Part shown: positions 1 through 5,011 of the stretch, in pieces
How the letters are laid out: each line of letters begins with the position of its first letter
Position numbering within the stretch: the first letter of the stretch is position 1
From: Bacillota bacterium
Lineage (GTDB): Bacteria; Bacillota; Bacilli; Calditerricolales; Calditerricolaceae
DNA length: 5,011 nt
Direction: 5' to 3'
Assembly (NCBI GenBank): GCA_017577925.1
Contig: PKQU01000142.1
Coordinates: forward strand, 1-5,011
Notes under the pieces: model-generated
Seen by the model: the letters and a program-made list of their open reading frames with translations, nothing else
What the model was told of the DNA's origin: nothing
The model's database searches: none
Made by a program: the position numbers and the translations under genes

Positions 1-707
1 GAGCGCTCGGCGAGAAGCACGGAACGGACGCGGCCCGCCCATTCGGCCAGGCCGACGATCGCAAAGACCCCTTCGCGGCAGGCCTTCACCTTTAGCCAGT
101 CGCCGTGCGTTTTCCCCGGCACGTAGCGGCCCTGGCGACGCTTGGCCACCACCCCTTCCTCGCCCTGCGCGAGCACGCGGTTCCACAGCGCCTCACCGTC
201 CCTTACGGTTTCCACCGCAAACAGAGCTTGGGAGTTTACCGGAATCAGATTATGTAAATATTCCTGGCGCGCCTCCCACGCCTCGGCAAACAGCACCGTC
301 TCGCCGTCGCGCAGGCAGTCGAACACCGCGTAGCACGCCGGCCATGTGCGGGCGTACTGTTGCGCTGCCGCCGCGTCGCGGACCCGGATGCGGCGCACCA
401 CATCGGAGAAGGAGGATCGGCCCGCGTGATCGAGCACAATCGCTTCGCCGTCAAGCCAGCGGCGCCGGTTCCCCAACGGCTTGAGGGCCGCCACCAGCTC
501 GGGAAAGGCGACGGTCACATCTCGCCCGTTTTTGGACCACAAGCGGACGCCGTCGGGCCCCACATCCGCCACCAGGCGCACGCCGTCCCATTTGACCTGA
601 AACGCGTAGGACGGATCGCGCGGCAACGCCGGGCTCAAGATCGGCTCCATGGGGGCAAAGGGCATCACCGAACCCGAGGGGGACCGCTTCGACCCGCGTG
701 CCGTCAT
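1..707 (-). CDS. ligD: ATP-dependent DNA ligase (LigD-type, NHEJ), 3' end cut off by window edge
   Basis: Seals DNA breaks, using ATP to form a ligase-AMP intermediate; with Ku it makes up bacterial non-homologous end joining. I translated the minus strand by hand and found an open frame of 235 residues running off the left edge. All nucleotidyltransferase motifs are present: motif I KWDGVR with nucleophile Lys39, motif Ia around Arg62 (SKNGR), motif III LDGE (Glu88), motif IIIa VFD (Phe129), motif IV EEGVVAK (Glu184-Gly185) and motif V WLKVK (Lys206, Lys208). The last visible residues enter the OB-fold. The ATG start overlaps the ku stop as ATGA, with an AGAAGG site 7 bases upstream; a second ATG (codon 15) lacks a good site. 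No polymerase or phosphoesterase domain precedes the ligase domain, as in Bacillus-type LigD; a polymerase domain could follow outside the window, so the protein may be ligase-only or ligase-polymerase. The family call is firm; the symbol is less so. Confidence 0.93.
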   Translation of the reverse strand, partial: MTARGSKRSPSGSVMPFAPMEPILSPALPRDPSYAFQVKWDGVRLVADVGPDGVRLWSKNGRDVTVAFPELVAALKPLGNRRRWLDGEAIVLDHAGRSSFSDVVRRIRVRDAAAAQQYARTWPACYAVFDCLRDGETVLFAEAWEARQEYLHNLIPVNSQALFAVETVRDGEALWNRVLAQGEEGVVAKRRQGRYVPGKTHGDWLKVKACREGVFAIVGLAEWAGRVRSVLLAER

Positions 708-1525
708 CCGGTCGCCTTCTTTCGGCGGCGGGGTGTGCGTTTTGCCGGGGCGGCCTCCTTTGCGGTGGCCTCCAGCGACGCTTGCAGCGCCGCCATCAGG
801 TCGACTACCGGGGCCGGGCGCGGGGTTGGGGCCGTCTTGACCTCTTCTCCTTCGATCTTCTTGGCGATCCGCTCGCGCAGGGCCTCGCGGTATGTGTCGG
901 TATACTTCTCCGGTTCAAAGGGGGCCGACAGGTTTTCCACCAGTTGAACGGCCATGCGCACTTCCTTCTCGTCCAGATCGGTCTCAACCGGCAAATTGGG
1001 CACGAGCCGAATGCTGCGCACCTCATCCGGATAAAAGAGCGTCTCGAGCATCAGCCCGTCGGCAATGGCGCGCACGGCGCACAGCGACGACTTGGCGCGC
1101 AGCGTGACGCGGGCGATGGCGATTTTCCCCGTTTCCGCCATGGCGCGCCGCAGGAGGGCGTAGGCTTTCTCCCCATTTTCTCCCGGCGAAAGGTAGTAGG
1201 ACTTGTGAAAGTAAACGGGGTCGATTTCGGACAGGTCGACAAAATCCAGGATCTCGATCGCTTTGCGCGCTTCGGGCTGCACAGCGTTCCAGTCATCCTC
1301 GGTGAGCACGACGAACTTGCCCGGCTCGTACTCGTAACCGCGCACGATGTCGTCCCACGAGACATCCTGGTTGCAGTGGGGGCAGCGGCGTACGTATTCG
1401 ATGGGCGTGTGACACGCCTTGTGCAGGTAGCGAAAGCGGATGTCCTTCTCTTCTGTGGCCGCGAACAGGCGCACGGGAATGTTGACCAGCCCGAAGCTGA
1501 TGGACCCTTTCCATACCGTATGCAC
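704..1525 (-). CDS. ku: Ku, bacterial NHEJ DNA end-binding protein
   Basis: Homodimeric ring protein that threads onto double-strand break ends and recruits the ligase. From the chosen start it has 273 residues, normal for a bacterial Ku. The N-terminus (WKGSISFGLVNIPVRL) and the stretch GYEYEPGKFVVLTEDD are highly characteristic. His35, Cys38, Cys48 and Cys51 (HxxC-x9-CxxC) could form the zinc site seen in many Bacillota Ku proteins. The core continues through PDEVRS and FEPEKYTDTYREAL, then the conserved DLMAALQASLEA segment near residues 242-253, and ends in a short basic tail (KRTPRRRKKATG). I chose the GTG at 1525 because GAGAGGTGA sits 5 bases upstream and the protein then begins MHTVWKGS, as family members do. 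A GTG three codons earlier (1534) is the alternative. The stop overlaps the ligase start (ATGA), implying translational coupling. The gap to rex is only 67 bases and shows no terminator. Confidence 0.97.
   Translation of the reverse strand: MHTVWKGSISFGLVNIPVRLFAATEEKDIRFRYLHKACHTPIEYVRRCPHCNQDVSWDDIVRGYEYEPGKFVVLTEDDWNAVQPEARKAIEILDFVDLSEIDPVYFHKSYYLSPGENGEKAYALLRRAMAETGKIAIARVTLRAKSSLCAVRAIADGLMLETLFYPDEVRSIRLVPNLPVETDLDEKEVRMAVQLVENLSAPFEPEKYTDTYREALRERIAKKIEGEEVKTAPTPRPAPVVDLMAALQASLEATAKEAAPAKRTPRRRKKATG
715..722 (-). promoter_or_regulatory. Ribosome binding site of the ligase gene inside the ku 3' end
   Basis: AAAGAAGG on the minus strand lies 7 bases before the ligase ATG at 707 and within the codons for the basic Ku tail. 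It supports the ATGA-overlapping start over the internal ATG at 665. Confidence 0.5.
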
Positions 1526-1530
1526 GCGCG

Positions 1531-1539
1531 TCACCTCTC
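1531..1539 (-). promoter_or_regulatory. Ribosome binding site deciding the ku start
   Basis: The minus strand reads GAGAGGTGA, a close match to the anti-16S complement AGGAGGTGA, followed by a 5-base spacer and GTG at 1525. The upstream GTG at 1534 lies inside this site, which argues against it as the main start. Confidence 0.6.
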
Positions 1540-1592
1540 ACCCGTAGTCTCGGAGGGGATCGCGCGCGCTATGCGGAAACGAAACTGGAAAC

Positions 1593-2213
1593 TTAGGGCA
1601 GATAATAGGCCAAGCTGTGCAGCTCCAGGGTCACGTCGGCGTGGTGCACCCGCACCCCTTCCCTGACGCGCAGGTTGATCGGCGCGAAATTGAGGATGGC
1701 CTCCACCCCGGCTTCCACCAACCGATCCGCCACGGCCTGTGCGGTATAGGCCGGTACGGCAATGATGCCGATGCGGATGCCCTTCGCCTTGACCGTTTCC
1801 GGCAGTTCCTCGATGGGTTGGATACGCAGTGCGCCGATCTCCTGGCCGATCTTGGCCGGATCGTTGTCAAACACAGCCACAATGCGCATATTGTCCTGGC
1901 GGTACATGGTGTAATGGCACAGGGCGTGGCCGAGATGGCCGGCACCAACCAGGCAAAGGGGAATCGGCCGGTCCAGTTTTAAAATCTGGCGGATCTTTTC
2001 GATGAGATACGGGACTTCATAGCCCACGCCTTTGCGTCCAAATTCGCCGAAATAAGCCAGGTCTTTGCGGATTTGCGCCGGATTCATGCCCAGTTTTTCG
2101 CCCAGCTCCTGCGAGGATACGGTTTTGATGCCCAGGCTGTCCAGATAGGTCAGGTAGCGCAAGTAGACAGGCAGGCGTCGGATCACAGCGTCGGAGATCT
2201 TGGACGTTTTCAA
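1593..2213 (-). CDS. rex: Redox-sensing transcriptional repressor Rex
   Basis: Homodimeric repressor that binds DNA when NADH is low relative to NAD+ and releases it when NADH rises; in Gram-positive bacteria it controls fermentation and respiration genes. The 206 residues match the usual family length. Residues 1 to about 78 form the winged-helix domain, including the characteristic stretch QIRKDLAYFGEFGRKGVGY. A Rossmann NAD(H)-binding domain follows, with the glycine-rich loop GAGHLG at 90-95, the acidic strand end VFDNDP at 114-119, and IAVPA and NFAPI motifs. The C-terminal helix (LELHSLAYYLP) is the domain-swapped dimer helix of the family. The start is TTG, chosen because AAGGAGGAAC lies just upstream and the N-terminus then reads MKTSKISDAVIRRLPVYLRYL as expected; no in-frame ATG is nearby. 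It begins 37 bases after the MBL-fold gene and ends 67 bases before ku. I see no clear Rex operator before it. Confidence 0.97.
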   Translation of the reverse strand: MKTSKISDAVIRRLPVYLRYLTYLDSLGIKTVSSQELGEKLGMNPAQIRKDLAYFGEFGRKGVGYEVPYLIEKIRQILKLDRPIPLCLVGAGHLGHALCHYTMYRQDNMRIVAVFDNDPAKIGQEIGALRIQPIEELPETVKAKGIRIGIIAVPAYTAQAVADRLVEAGVEAILNFAPINLRVREGVRVHHADVTLELHSLAYYLP

Positions 2214-2220
2214 CCCGGCG

Positions 2221-2230
2221 GTTCCTCCTT
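2221..2230 (-). promoter_or_regulatory. Strong ribosome binding site for the TTG start of rex
   Basis: The minus strand reads AAGGAGGAAC, with GGAGG at 2228-2224 and 10 bases between it and the TTG at 2213. It falls in the 37-base gap after the MBL-fold gene and fixes TTG as the rex start. Confidence 0.75.
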
Positions 2231-2250
2231 TGTTGCGAATCCCGTATCAC

Positions 2251-3159
2251 CTACCGTGTTTTCTCCTTTTCCAGAGACAATTCCTGCTGTCCGGCACGCA
2301 GACCGTCAAGGACAACCTGATACTGGAGTCCGTCGGTGATGACCGCAACCGAACCGTGGCGGGACGGCTGGTAGATGTCGGCCCACGAGTCCGACAAGCG
2401 CTCCAGCACCTCCTCCCGCCCGAAGTCCCCCTCCTCGCCCCGGGAAAACACAATGGCCACCTCGGGGTCCACCGCGGCCAGGAAGTCGGGGTGCGACCCT
2501 TGCGCGCTGCCGCAGTCGCTCACCTTGAGGACCGCGGACCGCAGATCGGGATTGGCGGCGAGGATGGCCGCTTCCGCTTCGGCGTTGATCGAGCCGGTGA
2601 ACAGAAAGCGCACGTCGCCGTAGGCAAGGCGGAACACCAGGGCGTTATTTTGGGGGGAGAGGGACAGCGGGGGGCGGGGATGAAGCGCGGTCAGGATGGT
2701 GCCGCGGTTGAGGTGCAGGCGTTGCCCGGCGGTGAGGGCCACGAGGCGGATCCCTTCGGGGATGCGCGGCGGCAGGACCACCTGGCGTGTCAGGGCGGGA
2801 AACACCAGCGCTTCGACGGGGTAGGCGTCGAGGACCGCTTGGGCATTCCCGGCGGCTTCGGGCATGTCGCTGGAGAGGATCAGCCAATCGAGGCGACGGA
2901 CCCCCGCCTCCTCGAGCAGGGCAAAGAGGCGTGCCCGCGCCTCGGCCGCCCCCGTATCAACCAGGGCCGTCTCGCCGCTGGACCACTGGAGGAGCGTCGC
3001 CTCGCCCTGCCCGATGGCCAAAAAGGTAACCTTCAGCCCCGTCCAGTCCACCGTCGGCTTGGCGGCGGGCCGCGGCGGCGAGGCGGCCGGCAAGGCCCAC
3101 CCGCCGACCAACCACCCGATGGTCACCAGCACCACCACGATGCGTGCCACCGTCCTCAC
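2251..3159 (-). CDS. Membrane-anchored or exported ComEC-type MBL-fold protein with lost metal ligands
   Basis: The 302 residues start with a short basic stretch (MRTVAR), then a hydrophobic segment at about 7-23 (signal anchor or signal peptide), then a Pro/Ala-rich linker. From about residue 41 the order of elements follows the metallo-beta-lactamase domain of ComEC/Rec2: VTFLAIGQGE (family VxFLDVGQGD), ALVDTG (LIDAG), NNALVFRLAYG, FLFTGS (FLFTGD), VLKVSDCGS (VLKVGHHGS), and a terminal HGSVAVITDG. The family metal ligands are absent: THPHADH is SSDMPEA at 96-102, TGD is TGS at 188-190, and HHGS is DCGS at 215-218. The frame is intact, so this looks like a maintained non-catalytic relative; the role is unknown. 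Hydrolase activity should not be assumed. I chose GTG at 3159 because AGGGGGTG lies 6 bases upstream. An ATG at 3219 overlapping the TPR stop (TAATG) would add 20 hydrophilic residues but has no ribosome binding site. Confidence 0.85.
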   Translation of the reverse strand: MRTVARIVVVLVTIGWLVGGWALPAASPPRPAAKPTVDWTGLKVTFLAIGQGEATLLQWSSGETALVDTGAAEARARLFALLEEAGVRRLDWLILSSDMPEAAGNAQAVLDAYPVEALVFPALTRQVVLPPRIPEGIRLVALTAGQRLHLNRGTILTALHPRPPLSLSPQNNALVFRLAYGDVRFLFTGSINAEAEAAILAANPDLRSAVLKVSDCGSAQGSHPDFLAAVDPEVAIVFSRGEEGDFGREEVLERLSDSWADIYQPSRHGSVAVITDGLQYQVVLDGLRAGQQELSLEKEKTR

Positions 3160-3165
3160 GCGCGA

Positions 3166-3173
3166 CACCCCCT
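3166..3173 (-). promoter_or_regulatory. Ribosome binding site supporting the GTG start of the MBL-fold gene
   Basis: AGGGGGTG on the minus strand differs at one position from AGGAGGTG and is 6 bases before GTG at 3159. With that start the protein opens directly with a basic N-region and hydrophobic segment, as exported or anchored proteins do. Confidence 0.5.
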
Positions 3174-3218
3174 GCAGATGGTCCCGTTGCCGTCCTCTGC
3201 CGGCGGACCGGAGCGGCA

Positions 3219-4700
3219 TTATGCCGGCGGCGTGGCAGGTGGCGGGGCCGAAGCGTGCACGGAAGCGAGGTACTGTTCCCATGCGCGGCGGGCCCCGGGG
3301 ACGTCGTGATTGAGGAGGTGGGCCAGGCCCTGGTACACATAGCCTTCCACCAGCGCCGGATTGAGGGCCACGGCCCGGTCGAAGCAGCGGGCGGCCTCGG
3401 CAAAGGCGCCGTCGGTAAGGGCGAGATGCCCCGCGTGGTAGAACCCCAGGGCCTGTGCCGTCCTCGTGGGCTGGACCCGCAACTTTTCGCACAGCACGCG
3501 CGCCTTCTTGCGCTCGCCGCGGCGCGCGAGCAGGATCACCAGCGTGGACAGGCCCAGTACGTGGTCGGGGTGGCGGTCGAGGATGCCGCGGACGACACGC
3601 TCGGCTTCCCGGTCGTCACCGCCGTGCAGGAGCACCCAGGCGTACGAAAACTGGTGGTCGGGATGGCGCCCCAGCGACAGGGCTTTGCGGAGATAGCCCA
3701 TTCCCTCCGGGCGGCCGGCCAGCCACAGCGTCCATCCTAGCCCGTGGAGGGCCTCGGCGTCTTTCCGGTTGTAGGCCAGCGCTGCGCGGTAGCAGTCGGC
3801 CGCCGCGCCATACCACCCGTTGGCTTCGAGGCAGGCGGCCACCTGCTTGAGCACCGCGGGCGGCGACTGGCCGGCCAGGAGCCGCGACCAGAGCCGTTCC
3901 GCGTCTTCCCGTCTTCCCGCGCGCAGGTAGGCCCGCAGGAGCAACACGGCGGCGTCCCAATCGCGCGGGTTCTCCTCCACGAGCGGATGCAGCAAGGCGA
4001 TGGCTTCCGCGGGGGAACCGGAGTGCAGCAAGGCGGTGGCCAAGTTGTAGCGGACAACGGGCGTGTTCTGGCAGCGCAGGGCTTCACGGAAGCAGTCCCG
4101 CGCCTCCTGGAATTGTCCGCGCATGCCGGCCAGACAGCCCAGGCCGTTCCAGCTCGCCGCCCGCACCGTGGCGTCCGGCGCCTGGAGGAGTTCTGTAAAC
4201 CGTTCGGCCGCTTCGGCCCACGCGCCGTTGTATAAAAGCGTGCAAGCCAGGAAGAGGCGGATCACGGCCTCACCGGGGTGCTCGGCGACGGCGCGGCGAA
4301 AACACACTTCCGCCTTGTCGAACATGAACAGATTGAAATAGCCGAGGCCCTGGCGAAACCACGGCGGCTCTCCGGCGGCCGTCTCCGGGGAACCACTTGA
4401 GGGGGGCGTGGCGGAAGGAGGCGCATCTCCCGCCTTTTCCGCATGCGGAAGCGCGGCGGTCGGGGGTGACGCGTCTGCCTCCTTCGCCGCGGGCGCGGCC
4501 GATCCGCGCATGGATCCCTCGAACAAGCACAGCGCCTCTTCCACCTCAAGCCACCGGTCTATGACGCGGTCGTGAAGCGCGCGCAGCGCGGCCAGGTCCT
4601 CCGCCAGCCGGGCCCGCGTGGCCGGGTCGCCGGTTGCCCACGCCTGCTCGATGCGCGCCAGGGACTCGAGCATGGCGTCGAAAAACGCGTCCAACAGCAA
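3219..4700 (-). CDS. Tetratricopeptide-repeat protein with helical N-terminus and Pro/Ala linker
   Basis: From TTG at 4700 the product has 493 residues. Residues 1-62 look helical and charged (LESLARIEQAW, RLAEDLAALRALHDRVIDRWLEVEEAL). Residues 64-112 are a low-complexity Ala/Pro/Ser linker. From about 113 to the end I count about eleven consecutive 33-36 residue units with TPR signatures (small residue at 8, Ala at 20, Pro near 32), for example FDKAEVCFRRAVAEHPGEA, FQEARDCFREALR and FAEAARCFDRAVALNPALV. TPR arrays are protein-binding scaffolds; no catalytic domain, signal peptide or membrane segment is visible, so it is probably cytoplasmic with an unknown partner. Start choice: TTG at 4700 has GGGAGGTGG ahead of it. 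GTG at 4787, overlapping the panD stop as GTGA, would add 29 mostly basic residues but lacks a good ribosome binding site. The stop abuts the MBL-fold gene. I recognise the fold but not a named gene. Confidence 0.88.
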   Translation of the reverse strand: MLLDAFFDAMLESLARIEQAWATGDPATRARLAEDLAALRALHDRVIDRWLEVEEALCLFEGSMRGSAAPAAKEADASPPTAALPHAEKAGDAPPSATPPSSGSPETAAGEPPWFRQGLGYFNLFMFDKAEVCFRRAVAEHPGEAVIRLFLACTLLYNGAWAEAAERFTELLQAPDATVRAASWNGLGCLAGMRGQFQEARDCFREALRCQNTPVVRYNLATALLHSGSPAEAIALLHPLVEENPRDWDAAVLLLRAYLRAGRREDAERLWSRLLAGQSPPAVLKQVAACLEANGWYGAAADCYRAALAYNRKDAEALHGLGWTLWLAGRPEGMGYLRKALSLGRHPDHQFSYAWVLLHGGDDREAERVVRGILDRHPDHVLGLSTLVILLARRGERKKARVLCEKLRVQPTRTAQALGFYHAGHLALTDGAFAEAARCFDRAVALNPALVEGYVYQGLAHLLNHDVPGARRAWEQYLASVHASAPPPATPPA

Positions 4701-4706
4701 AACGGC

Positions 4707-4715
4707 CCACCTCCC
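4707..4715 (-). promoter_or_regulatory. Ribosome binding site favouring the TTG start of the TPR gene
   Basis: GGGAGGTGG on the minus strand, with GGAGG at 4714-4710 and a 9-base spacer to TTG at 4700. Neither the GTG at 4787 nor the ATGs at 4784 and 4760 have a comparable site. Confidence 0.5.
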
Positions 4716-4783
4716 GGAACCCTTCTTGTTCACAGTCTTTGCCCGGGAAGGGGACACCATGCGCCGGTGAGGACGTGCGGGCA

Positions 4784-5011
4784 TCACCTGACCATGGCGT
4801 GTTCCTCGGCACCGAGCAGCTCGACGATGCGGTTGCCCTCGCCCATGATGGCAATGCGCGGGCGGTGGCGGCGGGCTTCCTCGTCGGTCATGAGGGCATA
4901 GGAGATGATGATGATGACGTCCCCGGGCTGGACCAGGCGGGCCGCCGCGCCGTTCAGGCAGATGACGCCGCTGCCGCGCGGGCCGGGAATCACGTACGTC
5001 TCAAAGCGCGC
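4784..5011 (-). CDS. panD: Aspartate 1-decarboxylase, C-terminal part; 5' end beyond window edge
   Basis: Makes beta-alanine from L-aspartate for pantothenate and CoA synthesis; a pyruvoyl enzyme that self-cleaves at Gly24-Ser25. The visible frame (75 residues plus TGA) starts mid-gene with ARFETY and aligns without gaps to positions 53-127 of the usual 126-127 residue protein. Arg54 (substrate carboxylate binding), Tyr58 (proton donor) and Asn72 in the LNGAAARL motif are all kept, followed by GDVIIIISYALM and DEEARRHRPRIAIMGEGNRIVELL, which are typical of the family. The cleavage site is outside the window, so processing cannot be checked. In many Bacillota panD ends a panBCD operon and is followed by dinG; here a TPR gene follows in the same direction, at most 83 bases on, with no terminator seen between them. 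Confidence 0.96.
   Translation of the reverse strand, partial: ARFETYVIPGPRGSGVICLNGAAARLVQPGDVIIIISYALMTDEEARRHRPRIAIMGEGNRIVELLGAEEHAMVR

Noticed and set aside
1203..1210. TTGTGAAA, a perfect Rex operator half-site
   Set aside because: The second half (TTTCACAA) is missing after a 4-base spacer, and the site lies inside the ku coding region. A chance 8-mer is more likely.
1535..1592. CG-alternating run (GCGCGCGCG) in the rex-ku gap as a possible terminator or Z-DNA site
   Set aside because: It is short, forms no stem-loop with a following T-run, and such runs are common by chance at this base composition.
698..1666. Long open frame on the plus strand opposite ku and the rex end (322 codons)
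   Set aside because: It lies antisense to a certain Ku gene, gives a low-complexity protein rich in Arg, Gly and His with no family resemblance, and is the expected shadow of GC-rich coding DNA.
2200..3309. Long open frame on the plus strand opposite the MBL-fold gene (369 codons)
   Set aside because: It is antisense to a gene with clear family motifs; the translation has no recognisable domain and is skewed to Gly, Arg, Pro and His, a high-GC artefact.
3220..3492. Upstream extension of the MBL-fold frame to 413 residues
   Set aside because: The extension overlaps the end of the TPR coding region, including its last repeat, and encodes Arg/Gly/Pro-rich sequence with no family match.
4724..4734. 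CTGTGAACAAG on the minus strand in the panD-TPR gap, resembling part of a Rex operator
   Set aside because: Only one imperfect half is present, with no inverted partner.
4904..4919. Tandem GAT/ATC triplets inside panD
   Set aside because: They encode the run of isoleucines in the GDVIIIISY strand, a position that is naturally Ile/Val-rich in PanD; too short to treat as a functional repeat.

Overview
The window reads as a compact, one-directional gene cluster from a GC-rich bacterium. Every gene I can support lies on the minus strand, so transcription runs from high to low coordinates. The protein families (Rex, a Bacillus-type Ku, a ligase that begins with its adenylation domain, PanD), the strong GGAGG-type ribosome binding sites and the frequent TTG/GTG starts point to a high-GC, possibly thermophilic, member of the Bacillota. 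That assignment is an inference from protein style; no rRNA or marker gene is present.

In transcription order: (1) the 3' part of panD, aspartate 1-decarboxylase (pantothenate/CoA synthesis), cut by the right edge; (2) a tetratricopeptide-repeat (TPR) protein of about 493 residues with about eleven repeats, a helical N-terminal segment and a Pro/Ala-rich linker; (3) a membrane-anchored or secreted protein with a ComEC-type metallo-beta-lactamase (MBL) fold whose metal-binding residues all appear to be replaced; (4) rex, the NADH/NAD+-sensing repressor; (5) ku, the bacterial non-homologous end-joining (NHEJ) end-binding protein; (6) the 5' two-thirds or so of an ATP-dependent DNA ligase of the LigD type, cut by the left edge.

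Junctions are tight. The ku stop and ligase start overlap as ATGA. The other gaps are about 37 to 83 bases, depending on start choice, and I see no terminator in any of them, so an operon or a read-through chain is plausible. Ku and the ligase form the two-component NHEJ repair system. Rex next to it could simply share transcription, or could tie repair to redox state; the sequence does not decide this, and no convincing Rex operator is visible.

The most unusual item is the MBL-fold protein. It keeps the ComEC-like scaffold, but the HxHxDH, TGD and HHGS motifs read SSDMPE, TGS and DCGS. It looks like an intact pseudoenzyme paired with the TPR gene, with unknown function. The window has no gene-free stretch over 300 bases, and I saw no RNA genes, mobile elements, CRISPR arrays or sizeable repeats.
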